Of a stretch of 64,000 bases of DNA, positions 21,680-34,470 are shown piece by piece. The stretch lies in assembly GCA_030407085.1 (NCBI GenBank), contig CM059585.1, forward strand, positions 64,308,501 to 64,372,500, given 5' to 3'. How positions within the stretch are numbered: position 1 is the stretch's first letter; every line of letters starts with the position of its first letter. Made by a program: the position numbers and the translations under genes. Under the pieces are notes generated by a model, which worked only from the letters and a program-made list of their open reading frames with translations, made no database searches and was not told the DNA's origin. This DNA comes from Trichopria drosophilae. Lineage: Eukaryota; Arthropoda; Insecta; Hymenoptera; Diapriidae.

Positions 21680-23809
21680 TGATTAAAATTAAATCAGATA
21701 AAGAATCGGTAAATAATAAAAGCAAGAAATACTAAAAAAAGAGTAAAAACTAAAAAATATAACAAAATGAAAGTAAAAAAAAATATAAAAAAAAAGTAAA
21801 AAGAATAAAAAAATATTAAAAAATATTAAAAAATCAGGATGTAAAAACCAATCGATAGCCTCCACGTGGCACATCCTGGGTTGTTGGGTAAACAAGCAAA
21901 TATCGAGGGTACTATCTGCAAAATATTTTCTAAGTAAATTTATGCATTACAATTTGAATTTCATTTATATTTTGAAGATATATCTATTTTCAAGACCGCC
22001 ATATTGAGTCCGCCATTTTGAATTGACCCCAGAAACCATATTAGGACTCAATTTTCACATTACTTACGCGAAATTTGGCTGAAAGTTGTGCACCCTAGAG
22101 GGGCGCTTAGGATAGGCGCTTCTCCTTCAGAGCTACGGACTGGAGACCTCGGAGAGGAGAGGAACTTTTCAAAGAAGTAGACATTAAGGATCCGCGTTCC
22201 CTCTATGACAGGGAGAAGCCGGATACAAATTGGAACCGATGCCGTGAAAGAAAAGTCCACACGCGTGGAAAAACGAATAGAAAGCGGAAATCCCGATTTT
22301 CCGATGGTGCCCAATTTTGGCACAATCGGTTTATGTCCCAATGCTATAGGTCCGATGAAATTCTAATGAGCACTCGAGTTTTTGCACTTATTTCACTGAA
22401 CGACGGAAACATGAAAACACTAAAACAACTGCATCGATATTTTTTAATACGACGGGCGTGAAGCTCGATAATTTGGTAGAAGTGTAGAAGAGAGTCGTGA
22501 GTTCGACTACCGGCCGGTGTTGTTCTCCGAATGTTATCAATGTTACATAACATATTGCAAGTTATCCAGGTGCTTGCGTTCTGCGCGGGCTCAACCACAT
22601 TTGGCTCTGAATGTAATTCGATGCTGCCGTTGGATATTGGGTGTAACGACTATAAGTCGGAAACCTGTTATATACCGGGTGGTTCAGATTCCACCATAAA
22701 AACTGTATGCTCACGCTGATCTGCCTCTCCTGCCCTCGTTCTTGTACGACGAGGAACATCGGCTGTAGAGCTATCCCCCGGTTGCCATTTGTGTGGGCAA
22801 CACGTCTCATGCTGGAACTCAGGTGGGACTAGAACCACTGAATGCCTGTAAGCATGGAGAATGTGGACGGCTAACACCGGTAGGAGTCCGAAAGTGCACC
22901 TTCAAAAGGATCTCTGTCGGGTTTCCCGCTCATGTGGGAGCATTTTTCATTTTTTACCGTTAATAGCACAACACGTTTTAAATATTATCCCTCACTGTTG
23001 CCGTAATGGAACTTGACATACCAGGTCGGTTGGATAACGAAGAAACGACATACGCAAGCAGTTATTTGGGCTTCTTTTGTTATTCGCCATTTGGAAATTT
23101 TCAAAAGGAGGTACGCACCATTTTGAACGACGTATTTCGTCTCCACCTGTCTCGTGCCTTGCACAGTTTCTGTATGTAAATAACAGATTCAAATAAAGTC
23201 CTTTAAAAATTCCCGATTTTTTGTATAACAACAGTTTTTTTGGGAACTAGTTTGGGGTCAATATTTTTGCTAAAAATTTGTATTTACATTGCAAACGTTA
23301 TGTGTAGATTTTATTTTTTAACCGTAACATTCTCATCGCTGAAGGTTGCCTTCAAAAGTGTCCATCCGATCCTGAAACAACTAAACCAATCTTTGCGAAT
23401 GGAATGTTCCAATTGCTCTGCTATGAGAAGGGAAATGTAAAATTATATTCAAGGAATGTAAAAAAAAAATTAAATTTTACGTAACACAACACGTGGCCTA
23501 CCATTTTTACGTATATATGAAAAAAACTATTTGATTTTTTGATCCAACTAAAAAGAAACGATTAAAAAGAAAAGGCAACCCAACAATTCATATGATTATT
23601 GGAGTATTGACGTTTTATCTCTTGATAATCGTATACTCATTACAGGATTTTACGGTTTCGAATATAGTATAATTTATGGTAATATATGTATAATTTCGAG
23701 TAATTTAAAACAGATATAGGATACTAATATTTCCTAGCTGGTATTGTTTATGAAACACTGTGAATAACAAATCTTTTATTTCATTATTAACAAATTAATT
23801 ATGAAATAG
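21680..23809. other. Repeat-derived stretch before the ZIP exon
   Basis: An A-rich tract (21690-21840) is followed by a scrap of the ATGGCGGA-type repeat (21990-22080), then a GC-richer block to about 22900 of unknown origin. A tRNA-like B box AGTTCGACTACC (22500-22511) suggests a decayed SINE near 22450-22530. The rest is the AT-rich intron or flank up to the splice acceptor at 23808-23809. Confidence 0.4.
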
Positions 23810-23986
23810 GTCATGTTCATTCTGCACCAAATTCAATGTCAAGTGTTGCATGGATGGTCGTAATGGGTGATGGTCTTCATAATTTTACGGATGGCATGGC
23901 TATAGGCGCTGCTTTCTCAGCGAATATCGCGGGCGGTTTCTCAACAACCGTCGCCGTATTTTGCCACGAATTACCTCACGAACTAG
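23810..23986 (+). CDS. ZIP zinc transporter, one internal exon (SLC39A6/A10, foi type)
   Basis: A 177-base exon bounded by an AG acceptor (23808-23809) and a GT donor (GTACGT from 23987; a second GTAAGT lies at 23991). It starts with two bases of a split codon and ends with one, so it keeps frame. It encodes the ZIP signature: [25 protein letters not shown] in membrane helix IV and H-E-L-P-H-E-L-G in helix V, with the metal-binding histidines, aspartate and glutamate in place. The LIV-1 subfamily has H-E-L-P-H-E, and the surrounding sequence best fits ZIP6/ZIP10, plasma-membrane zinc importers (foi in flies). Neighbouring exons were not found; the introns must be large and repeat-filled. Codon use shows no decay. 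Confidence 0.9.
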
Positions 23987-25839
23987 GTACGTAAGTTTCA
24001 TATTCTTCTTATTTAGTAGTTCTTTAACTTGTAAAATTAAATGATTTTAACTCCCGGAAAAGTAGATTACATTTGTAATTTTTAACATGAATCCTATAAA
24101 ACGTGTTTACTAGAAAAAATTAAATTCCCTAGGAACTCGGAAGTAACATATAGAAATATCTAGGGATTCTAGATATAATTAATTCAGTACTCTAATTACA
24201 TTTTTAATACTTACATCATTTGTATCCTTACACTACATATAATTGTAAGAACTGCACCAGGTTGATGTTTTATATTTACGTTGGTCCATTCTATTGTAAT
24301 GTAAACCCATGCACGAAAACAGTAACTTTGGTTAAATAACTATTTTCCCCGTCGACTTTACGTCATACACCAGTACTCATAAAAATTAACGTTTGTATTA
24401 TCAAACATACAACGAAAAATGGGGAATAGCCTTCAATGGCATCGAGGACTATGGGGGCACTTGTTGTGCAGTGGGTTTTTTTAATTGTCCATAACTTATG
24501 ATCGGATCATTACATTTTTACGATCGAGTTGGCATTGTAAATCTAATATCTATACCTAACTTTTTACCCTAGAAGTATAATGATTCCATGTAAAAGAGAG
24601 AAAACTTGGTCTTGGAGAACAATTTTTAATGATAAATTTTTTGGTACATTTAAACACTCTCTCCGGTTGTGCAGCATTTCAAAAAATCCACTGAAAATAT
24701 AAAAATATTAAATGAAAACAAAACATCTCCCTAATTTTAATAGTCGTTATTAAATTCTTACATACAATATAATATAGAATGGAATACAAAATTATTATTT
24801 TATTGTTATTTCAATCATTTTCCTCATTTAGCCCATCTAAGTCTGAATCACTCTTTATTTACCAATGTTTAATGATTTCGTTTAATTCAACGTACAAATT
24901 GATTCACTAGAATAACAATGTCAGTATTTTATAATAACATTGTTAAAAGAATGATTTTACTACTGCTGTATAACCGGGGACACGAGTGCTGAATAAACAG
25001 GGTTTTACTCCATTTTGCAAATGACTTCTGATATTTTTTGAATTTCGAGTATACTAAAATACGAGACTACTTAAAAATTGTCATAGTAATTTTAAGTAAA
25101 CAGGGGTCAGCAGGATATTTTGGAAACGCCAGATCTACGCAGGGCATATATCACTTAAGTAAGTTTGTAAGTTTCTATAAAGATCGCATATCGCATCGAA
25201 CCGATACGAGGCAGGCAGTTTCTTAACAATCAATTTTTGGTGGTTGAACGGTTGTATTTCGCGCTTTTTAACGCCGTGTTTCGTATTCCACATACTTTCG
25301 TCTTGCCAAGATGATGTTTTTCTTTTGGCATTTCGGATTCCACATGCGACTGCAATATAACAATTGTAAAAGAAACGGCAAGAAAACCAATTACTCCAGC
25401 AATAATCTCGCATCGAGTGAAAACCTAATTCATTGAATTTGCATTTTCTCCTTTTGGAGCAATGTGAAAGCAGCATTCGGAAATTTTACGGCGTGTAGCG
25501 TTTATTATAACTTCTGGTAACCTGATTCTTGTCACATTTTTCGAGTCATTTTTCATTTTTTTGCAGCCTCCATAAAAGAAAATTCGTCAATTTGGAAACC
25601 AGAACACTTCACGGTATGCCTGAAGGTTGTAAAAGTTTCACTACAATGGATTCAAAATACTACAGCAGAAAGTTTCTATAGTGTTTGGACATTAAAAAAC
25701 AGTCGAATTAAAAATCCTGGCTGCCCCCTTTTGTGAGTTATGCGCATTCTTACATTTTTGCAAATCAACTGTGCGCTATGCAGCTTGCGTGGACGAGTTT
25801 CTAAGGTCAAATTGACCGCTTTTCGAACATACAAGGTGA
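23987..25839. other. Intronic sequence, no gene seen
   Basis: AT-rich. A 113-codon minus frame (25135-25476) has several cysteines but resembles no family I know. No next ZIP exon (expected to begin with G-D-F-A) is visible. Confidence 0.45.
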
Positions 25840-26340
25840 TCCAAAAGTAAACGCCTAAATATGTCAGCGGGAGTGTGTTTTCCCTGGCTATTTAACGGTA
25901 CCATTGAATTTGACCTTGAAGGTTATTCCAAGGTCAAGTTTATTTTTTCAAATTGAAACCTCCATTTTTTTCATAAATTCGGAAAGAGAACATTTTACGT
26001 CCAAATATGATATGGTCGATTTTTCCGGCAAGGTCATTTGAAGGTCAAACTAAAAACTCCAGAAACTGCGAATTAACTCAGCGGGAGGGTATTTTCTCTG
26101 GCTATTTCTGGGTCTGGCTCTAAACTTTAATCGCGTTTTTCTTAAAACCACTTTTTTGAAGTCGGTGCCCGCGATAACTCAAAAACTTCTGCAACGATCA
26201 GGTTGAAATTTTACATATATATTTGTCTACAGGAGAACGGTCCCTTTTTCTTTATTTTTTGCTTTTGATCGATTGTACAGCGACAAAATTTTAATTGAAA
26301 AAACCGTATTTTTTACTTCAACGGACCGTATAAAATAAAA
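25840..26340. repeat. Possible decayed MITE end with TTGACCTTGA motif
   Basis: TACAAGGTGATCCAAAAGTA near 25832 looks like the TA-plus-CA[AG]GGTGAT start of Tc1/mariner-type MITEs. A TGACCTTGA motif occurs at 25911-25919. A phrase around CAGCGGGAG...TTTCCCTGGCTATTT occurs twice (25868 and 26080). No mirrored right end is seen. Confidence 0.3.
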
Positions 26341-27518
26341 AAAATGTTTGTTAATAAACGGGCTCAGGAGCTATACTTCTAAACGACTAATTTTGTCCGA
26401 CCTCATGACCAGTCCTAAATCAAACTAGTTCTAGGTACTACTAAAATTTTAAATTGTCATATGACTTGATATGTAATGGATAGGGAGATAAGAATTGTAC
26501 CCAGCTTTAATGATGTCTACTGTTGCGTCGGTTCTAAAGTGATAAAGTCGGATAGAATTACATCATATTAACATCACGAAACAACGTATTCAGAGTCATT
26601 CCCTATATTGTAAGAATAAATTAAAGGAACCATCCAAACGTCACTTGATAATGTGTTTTATCATACTAAAAACAATATATTTCACGAATTGAAATCGGGT
26701 CGAGCAGGACAACGTTAAAATCAAATTTTATCGTATATTTTGTTTCATTGGAAAGAACATGGCTTTATCACATGATTGTGACCTCAATTTTCGGTTAATC
26801 GTCGAGGGAAAGAGTGCCAAAGTTGTTTCTGTATTTAATAAAACGGCAGCGTTTCATGCATGACCCCTCAATGCTTTTCTTTATTGTTTTATGTACACTT
26901 TTCAGCACAGGTTGTTACTTTGCCTCGTGCGCACCCCCAGCTTTATTAGTAAAAAGTAAATAACTGCAATTAGTGCATGCGTATTTGCGTAAGTTGGTGG
27001 CCAAATTGCTTCCGGTTTGCCGGTCCTAACCCAGCCATAGTTAGCGACACCTCCGAAGTACAGAACAGTGTTAAGATCTACGCATTGGAACGAATGGTTT
27101 CAGATCACTCACATAAATATTACTAATTCGCTGGGGTTTCCCGCTTCGTAGTTGATAATCTACTAGCACTTTAATAATTTCGTGTAGATCGTCATATTGA
27201 TGTACAAACTTGATTGCAAAATTGACTGCCATACACGAAAAGACTATTTCGCTTGAAGACTATGACCTACACCATTCAATACAGTGCCCCTACAACTATC
27301 TTATAAAGGTTTTTAATACTGTCTAGCCCCATCGATATATCTCACTACCAAAATTTGAATGTGTCAATCATTTGACACGATCAAAAAAGGCTTTTAAGCG
27401 TTAACTATCAGTATTTCAGGAATTGGTTGCATAGCCTTCCTCAGACTTTTCACTGGTCTAGGATTTCTTCCAAAATTTAAACATGCGGGCGATACTTTAG
27501 TGCTCTCTTGGATAGCTG
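26341..27518. other. No gene seen
   Basis: AT-rich intron-like sequence. Near 27410-27510 an open stretch follows a TTTCAG but matches no exon I know. Confidence 0.35.
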
Positions 27519-27898
27519 TATAATTCCGCAAAGGAGAAAATCCTCAAAACTGTCAGTGCTGCGATCGCGGAGCATAATCGTGTAAAAGCGTGTACAGTGT
27601 TTTTTTTTTGTGGTGAGTTTGCCCTAATCGATAAAGAGGAAGACAAATACTTTCAAAATAAATGCGAACAATTGTGCGAGACTACCAATTTAAATGAGTG
27701 GTGTGAGGAAAGAGTAAAGGCACCAATTCTTTCCGCGCTCGAAGAATTTGAGATGCGCGACTCTGGATGGGCGCTGACGGGAATTAACAACTTGCAAATT
27801 CAAATCTGCAAATACAACCCGATGCGTGCCGGCTCATACATCGATTTGCCGCTTTGGGTTGAGAATAATCTATCCGTAATAAATTAGAAGTCGTTTAA

Positions 27899-28876
27899 CC
27901 CTTCCATCCCACACTTCCTATTTCAATCATCAGTCCCCCACTGGGTCCGGCAGACCCATGCGATAAAAACGTGGATTCTCGCTACCCATTTAATTATATC
28001 GATTTAAAAAAATTCATGGACATTTTCAGATGTATCAGAAAGTATATGTAAGGCATAAAAAAATTTAAAAAAAAACTAACATTGTTTAAAAAAAATAGAG
28101 AATGTGTGAAAGTGGAAAAAATGACTTTTTTCACTTAAAAAAGCATGACTTTTTTGTTTTTCAATTTTTTTAGGTAAAATTTTAACTGCATACTCTTGAA
28201 ATATGCCCGAATAAAGAAAAAAATTGTGCAATAGCATCCATCGCAAAAAATGTATTTATTTTGAACATTGAAGTTGGCAGATTTACAAAAAACGTGCGTA
28301 TAGAAAATAAACGAATAAGGCAGAGGTCTAATTAAATTTTAGCTATATTAATAAATGAATTACAATCTTAATTGCTTATTTACACATACTTTTTAATAAT
28401 ATGAAGTGGAAAAATACGTTTACTCTTGCTGCAATACGCAATCGACGCACAAGTAGCACGTGTGTTCATCGCACATTAGACCCGCATATTGAACACAGCG
28501 AATTTTTGTCATCCAATCGGACCGGATTGAGCAAAGTTGACACCGTTTTTTAACCAAATTATTTATTTCTACGCTTAATACTTTTTTGTACCTCCTGACG
28601 CCAAAAAACGAAGAAATCAAAATGCACTTTTTTTTTTGCAAAAATTACGTCCGTCCCCTTTATGGGTCCGCTGGACCCAGTGAATTTCTCGACGCATTTC
28701 GGGCCACCTTCAGACGCGTTCTGAGCGTTAAACGGGTATGATTTTCATTGGATTTTATAGTACAGGTGTCGAATGAACGACAATTGGTGGCACAAGTCCC
28801 GATTTCAGTATTAAGGCAGTCAAATCGAAGCGCGACTGAGCCGTGGGTCCACTGGACCCACAGTAGGATGGAAGGG
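27899..28876 (-). mobile_element. piggyBac remnant, TTAA-flanked
   Basis: Ends CCCTTCCATCC and GGATGGAAGGG are inverted repeats bordered by TTAA on both sides (27895-27898, 28877-28880), the hallmark of piggyBac. Near-palindromes of GGGTCC/GGACCC type occur at about 27944, 28665 and 28848 and may be transposase sites. Only the C-terminal part of the transposase remains. The flanking polymerase-like ORF continues on the other side. Confidence 0.9.
28420..28641 (-). pseudogene. piggyBac transposase C-terminal cysteine-rich domain
   Basis: The 73-codon frame holds R-C-Q-L-C near residue 33, then C-V-Q-Y-A, M-C-D-E-H-T-C and C-V-D-C, the spacing of the cysteine-rich zinc-binding domain that ends piggyBac transposases and binds their end repeats. 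The DDD catalytic part is missing. The element is under 1 kb, whereas full ones are about 2.4 kb. Probably an internal-deletion derivative. Confidence 0.75.
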
Positions 28877-29095
28877 TTAATAACGATTGCTTCGCCTGGG
28901 CAATAATGTCCGCATTATTTCCCGTTTTAGACAATTCTGGGAATATGATAAAGACCGCAACTATCATTGCTGCCGTAATTATCATAACTGCTGGATAAAA
29001 AATTTACCTCGATTAGTAGGAAAACAGTGCAGTAAACACCATGGACAGAAACATATCTGCAATCGCTGTCTTCACTATTTTCACAATGAAGAAAA

Positions 29096-29430
29096 CCTCG
29101 CCACGCTTTTACACTATTATGCTCCGCGATCGCAGCACTGATAGTTTTGAGGATTTTCTCCTTTGCGGAATCGAAAAACTTTAGCGGATCCAAATATTTT
29201 AGATTCACCACCAGTCCAGTCTTTATGTGACTGATGTCACCTCGCGATCCTCGTCCTTCCCTGGCGAAAAATTCATTCGGAGACGCGTCATCTTCGAGAG
29301 TGCGATGCTTGTTTTTCACCGCCTTCGCTAGGATAAAGATAATTTTCTTCCATTGTCTGTTTTTTTTAAACTTCTTCACATTCACTAGAGGAGATGAAGC
29401 AACACCGGTTACTCCGGTTACTCCAGACAA
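29096..29430 (-). pseudogene. Inverted N-terminal fragment of the same polymerase-B-type ORF
   Basis: The first ~110 residues of the 167-codon minus frame read through Y-L-D-P-L-K-F-F-D-S-A-K-E-K-I-L-K-T. Bases 29102-29172 are the exact or near-exact reverse complement of 27519-27590, so the two fragments share a segment in opposite orientation. Below about 29100 the minus frame is only the shadow of the plus-strand zinc-finger piece. Confidence 0.65.
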
Positions 29431-30386
29431 ACAGTTAAAATGTATGCAGTTGACAAATTTTTATATCTCTATTCCTAGGACTATTTGCCTATATTAAGTA
29501 GGCGGAGTTATCCAATTTCGGTGAAGTAGGAAAATTTGTTACATGATTTTCATGGAAATGAGTTGACACTCATATTCGTACGCCTGTGAAACAAGTGATA
29601 AATCGAACACTTAGAAACTCAGGAAAGGGCGGGTGAGCGAAAAAAACAAACGCGTTGAAACTTACATGCTGGCATTTAACATTTGGGAAAAGTCGAGGCG
29701 CTACTAGTGGTTACGAGATTTACAGATTAAGAACGTAATCGATAGACATAGAAGGAAATAGTAGCTATGGGCTTCAGATATGGAAAGAGATAGTGAATAA
29801 GTACAAGTAAAGAAGTAAAGCAGTCAAATATTTTGAATAATCTTATAATGGAAAGTAAACGGAATAAATAAAACAGTTAGAAATTCACGTACAATTATGT
29901 ATACAAAGTGTGAAAAAAAAATAATTAAAAATAATTATTAGAATGCATAGGCAGCCTCAAGTGTAAAATAATACCTAATTGCTTACAAATAATAGTTCAA
30001 TTAAATCGTTGAGGTATAAATATTACATGAATAGTATTGCAAGATGTAAAGAGAAATAGAAATGATTTTTTAACAGATAACAATAATACAACATAAATAC
30101 TAAATGGCTGGTATAATATTAATTTAAAAAGTAGAAATGTTTGAACAGATAAAAGAAGTATAATAATATCTATGAATAAATTAATAATTTATGGGAAAAA
30201 GAAATGTAAAGAAAAAAAGAGTGATACTTTATAACTAATTGTTTACAGAGATAAATGAAGTAGAATTATATGAATAGCATTATATTAGTTTAAATTTAAC
30301 AAGCGAGACATGAAAGGAAGAAATGTTTAAATAAATAAATGATTGATTATGTCAAAGTGTATAATATTTTTTTTGTTATATTATTT
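29431..30386. other. A-rich stretch, no gene seen
   Basis: Repetitive-looking A/G/T sequence with many AGTA and AATA words but no defined period. It ends at the second SINE copy. Confidence 0.45.
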
Positions 30387-30592
30387 TACGTCGACTTTTG
30401 TGAACCCATGTGGGACTAAATCGCGACGGGACCTACAGTTTATGAAGGTGGAATCCGAACCACCTGAGCTTTGGCATTATTAGACACTTAGAAACAAATA
30501 CAGTGCCCAATGACAGATGGCAGAGGCCGGGATCGAACCAGGGTTTTCTGCTTACGAAGCCGATACTCTACCAACTGAGCCACTGCCGCTCT
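30387..30592 (-). repeat. tRNA-derived SINE, copy 2
   Basis: The reverse complement of the SINE at 10257-10466, including the A-box and B-box positions. This copy has GTTGGTAGAG where copy 1 has GTTGGTGGAG, the former closer to a tRNA. A 73-codon frame across it is chance. Confidence 0.88.
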
Positions 30593-32479
30593 AAATAGTA
30601 TAATATTATTTACAATTAATATAAGACGTAAGAAAGACAAAGAATACTTATTTAAAAATAATTGTTTATATATAAAGGAGTACTGCGTTAAACATTTCAA
30701 AGTAAGCATATACGTCTTCTATATGTTACCCCCCCCCCCCTGCATAGTGCCTCTATTTCTCTCACCATTAACTCTCCTGTTTCCCTGTCTCATTACACCT
30801 ACCGGAGATCTTCTTATCACTATTTGTCAATTTTCCCACCCCTCACCCTCAATACTTAACCTCTTCAACTTCCGCGAGCTCCTCCCACCAGCATCTCACC
30901 ACAGCAAGTTTCTCCTCCTTCCAAAAATTCTCTTATCTCCCACTTCATTCCACCTACCCCCATCCAACTCGCGAGCATCTTATTCCATTACCTTCAAATC
31001 GTCCACCCCCACGAGATCCCTTTCTCCTCGCGATTTTCTTCACATGCACCTCCACTTCACCTCCGTGAATTGATTCCTTTCACCTCTGTGGGGTCATTGC
31101 TCAACTATATCAGGACAGCGAGCTCTCTCGCTTTCCGCGACTTTTCAATCTACATGTGTGTGTATGCGCGTGTGTAGCGCGCGTAAGGCCGATGGGGCAC
31201 AGGGTCATGCATTAACACATTTAACAGGCCGTTTGCTCATAGAATACCTACTGGTTTTGTAGGATTTTAAGGGCTGGTGCCTAGTTTTGCTTACACTGGG
31301 GATATACTAGTTTTAAAACATAACATAATAATATTGAGAGTAATTACATAATAATATAATGTAATTTATGTCTTTTTACAAAAAATTTAAAAAAAAAAAA
31401 CACTTTTCTCGAAAAAAAAATGTATTTATTTTCTATGTTTCGGCCTCTTGTAGGCCATCTTCAGGTGCTGATGACTATAGTCTGCCAAAGTATTGAATGT
31501 GATCACCTCGGCAAAAAAATTACCCCATAGTTTTTCATCAAATGTCGACGTTTCAGACCAAAATACTGCATAACACATTTACCAGGCCGTTTGCCCATAG
31601 AACCCCTACCAAAACCAAAACACAATCTACACGATATGACAACAAGCGGCAAACCGACGTCCCAGTTAATTAGAATAAAAAAGACCGAGATTCGATAAAC
31701 ATGGAATGGATATAGATTTACTGAGCAACGATGCCGCTTGTCTAAACATTAAACATCGACACAAAACTACACTACAAGAATAACTGGAATGGGAAAGGTC
31801 CATGGTAATGGAATATATTTAGCACTAAACAATGGTAAATCTACGTTACTAGTGCTGCGTTGCCCGACAACCACGTGTGTATCGCCTTGTTTCGACCCTT
31901 TATGTACTCGCCAAAAACCAAGCATGCTCCATGCACCGTATTATTTTAATACAGCCGTTATGTTATTTCGTCGACAATCCGTTCCAGCGCTTTATATATG
32001 TGAAGTATGTGATAGATTTCAAATGTTGACATTCATATAATTGATCAAATGTTGATGGTTTTTAAACTTTTATAGGTTTTACAATAAACTCAGCGTAACG
32101 TATACATGTTAATGTAAAAAAAGTAATGTCAAAGTAGTTTATAAGCATAATGATGCAATATTTTCGTATACTGGAGATAATTAACGGAGCCAAAGAAGAG
32201 GTAATAAACTAAATTATGTATGATGAACTGCTCAGTGCTCTGCAGGATTTAAACAATGTTTATCTATTCTCTTGTTTTATTTAATGAGTGAAAAAGATTT
32301 TGCTACAGATATATCAGTGAAACATCAATGCCAGACCTAGCAATACTTTAATCTAAAAAGCGGAGTTAAAACTTTTTTATTTTTTAAATTTTTAAAAAAT
32401 GTTACAACAAAATTTCTATTCTGATTTAAATACTGAAAATAACCAGTAAAATTTTACAATCGATTTTAGATCCAAAATC
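30593..32479. other. Pyrimidine-rich tract and unclassified repeats
   Basis: A C10 run (30730) and a CT-rich tract to 31080. ACACATTTA[AC]CAGGCCGTTTG occurs twice in direct orientation (31215 and 31573). CGGCCTCTTGTAGGCCATCT near 31440 is a partial dyad. No gene. Confidence 0.4.
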
Positions 32480-32650
32480 TATTGTCGGCAGTAAAACTCC
32501 TGTCGAAAGGAAATTTTATATGTAAAATCTTCTACGGTAGTAAAATTCTTGTCCAAAGCATATTTTAGATCTAATTTCTTTTTTCGATCGTAAAATTCTT
32601 GTCGAAAGAAGGCTGAAAATCATCTGTCGGTGGCAAAATTCTTAACGAAA
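32480..32650. repeat. Degenerate ~50-bp tandem repeat (4 units)
   Basis: The phrase GTAAAATTCTTGTCGAAAG, with changes, recurs near 32490, 32540, 32590 and 32632. The units are diverged, so the array is old. Confidence 0.7.
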
Positions 32651-33599
32651 GAAGGTTGCGCATAATAGAAGTGCAAGAAGTATTTAGAAGGATAGCAAAT
32701 TTTAGCTTACAATGGTTTCCACGCAATGAGGAAGTATTCGTTATATTGAAAATTTTCCCATAAATACTTTTTGAAACATTATGAAGCATTCATATGGTTT
32801 TATGTGTAGGAAGTGTTCCAAAGGATTTAAAATGTACGTAACAACACTTCCTTTAGAATACCAAAGAATCCGCTTTATCATTTTAATTTTCAGTATTGGA
32901 AAACATTAAAAAACTATATGTTTGTGGAATATTTCATTACAGATTTGAAATTATTGACCAACAAATACGAATCAAAGTAACGTCTGTTAATAATTGTCAA
33001 TAAATCTGAATACATTTTCATTTACTGGGATACTACTTACCAGTAATTGATGTTTGACAATCGATATAAACTGTATTGATTTTAATGTGACTGATGTTAA
33101 ATATAATCAGAATATTTATCGTATGACTCACAATCAGTAATGTAATAATAAAGTAAGCAACATAATAACAGAAATTAAAAAGTCGAACTCCTGAAAAATG
33201 TTCACATAACTTTTTATTATACCTTATACAACATGATATTCATTTATAAACATTGTTAAACTTTGCTCAAGTATTATCATTTATAAGCAATATGTACATT
33301 GCAGGAATATCATATTTATCATATTTTTAAGAAAAATGGTAATAGAAATAATATTCTAAGACCCTTCTAACGAAAATTATAAACGTAAATAGAGCATACG
33401 CTATGCAGGGTTCGTTTTTTATTTTAATGAGATCATGTTACTCACCGTAAAGATGGTTTATATGATTCAGTTGTGATTGTTTAAACGAATTTTAGAGTTT
33501 GGTACAGAAGAGAAATACAAAGGAAATTGGGTTTTCCGGTTCTATAGAACAGGAAGAATACACAATGGACGGGAACAGACAGCTCAACAATGCAAACGA
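32651..33599. other. AT-rich, no gene seen
   Basis: No ORF above 60 codons with any likeness. Confidence 0.45.
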
Positions 33600-34470
33600 A
33601 AACGACAAATGTAGAAGGCTACTTTGATAATTTATGTAATAGATTGCAAATTTTAAAACCTCATTCATTTATTACCAAATAACAATCTGCATTTTTTCTC
33701 AAAGAAAAACATGTGCAAAACAAAATTTCAAGAGTAGGTATCAATTAGCAAATCTAGCAAATCATAAAAAAGATTTTAATTTAGACGCATAATGGCATTA
33801 TAGTGTTACCGCACATGGTAAAAGTGGTTGTGATGGCATTGGTGGTTCTTTTAAGAGTGAAGCGTACACAACAAGTCTTAAAGATAAACTATCAGAGGCT
33901 ATTTTAACGTCAGAAGTATTGTTTAAATGGACAAAGTCTCATTTTTAAAATATAAAAATATTTTATTTCCGTTAAGTTGAGCACGATAAAAACAGTAGAT
34001 ATTTGAATACAAGATTTCAGATAGCATTACCCGAGCCTGATATATAAATAAGCAATTAAATTACATTTATGGCAGAAGAAAGTTATTAATCACACGGTTT
34101 CCCCATGCAACTCAAAGAATTTTTAACTTATATAACTATGAGTCTCATATAGAGACATTAAAATTTCTTTGTCGCTTATAAAATAATTTAATATTTATTT
34201 CTTGGTATTACGGTGCATTTACTAAAAAAAAATGTTTAACTTAAATTAAATTCAAAATAAACAAAGTTTCTACATTGACGTACACGCGGGCGAACGTACG
34301 CGCACACACAGCACGTACATACACTCGCGTGAGAGGCAAGAGAATTAATCACTTAAAACCAACACCCCGAAGGGATCAGTCCCCTGATACTTCCACGTCG
34401 TTGATCCTGGGTGACGCATATTGAATTCGCAATTTTAAATTTTTAAATCTGATTTCCGATATGTATTCTG
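33600..34470 (+). pseudogene. Decayed relative of the 12.5-kb transposase
   Basis: Reading on the plus strand gives Y-F-D-N-L-C-N-R-L near 33615, and at 33765-34050 a long match to the C-terminal part of the intact transposase: N-L-A-N-H-K-K-D-F, W-H-Y-S-V-T-A-H-G-K, C-D-G-I-G, L-T-S-E-V-L-F-K-W. The region between is deleted and several stops interrupt. At 34325-34430 it keeps a diverged 42-bp unit and the following block of the intact element. Conservation of the W-H-[FY]...A-H-G-K-x-x-C-D-G-I-G block between two diverged copies supports its functional importance. Confidence 0.75.

Larger units (their letters stand above)
27519..29100 (+). pseudogene. Polinton/adintovirus-like DNA polymerase B ORF, N-terminal part, disrupted
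   Basis: The left part (27519-27898) reads S-A-K-E-K-I-L-K-T, then F-E-M-R-D-S-G-W-A-L and K-Y-N-P-M-R-A-G-S-Y-I-D-L-P. After the piggyBac insertion it resumes with N-N-D-C-F-A-W-A-I-M-S-A-L-F-P (28877-28930), then, in another frame, C-W-I-K-N-L-P-R-L-V and a zinc finger C-N-R-C-L-H-Y-F (28985-29095). This is the block order of the long N-terminal region of family-B DNA polymerase ORFs that insect Polinton/Maverick-like elements carry (from memory). A deletion removed the part between the last two blocks, and the polymerase domain itself is absent. Confidence 0.65.

Noticed and set aside
25135..25476. 113-codon minus frame with cysteines
   Set aside because: No recognised motif or splice context; likely chance.
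27410..27510. A further ZIP exon after TTTCAG
   Set aside because: The reading does not match the expected helix V-VIII sequence of ZIP proteins and runs into the polymerase-like fragment.
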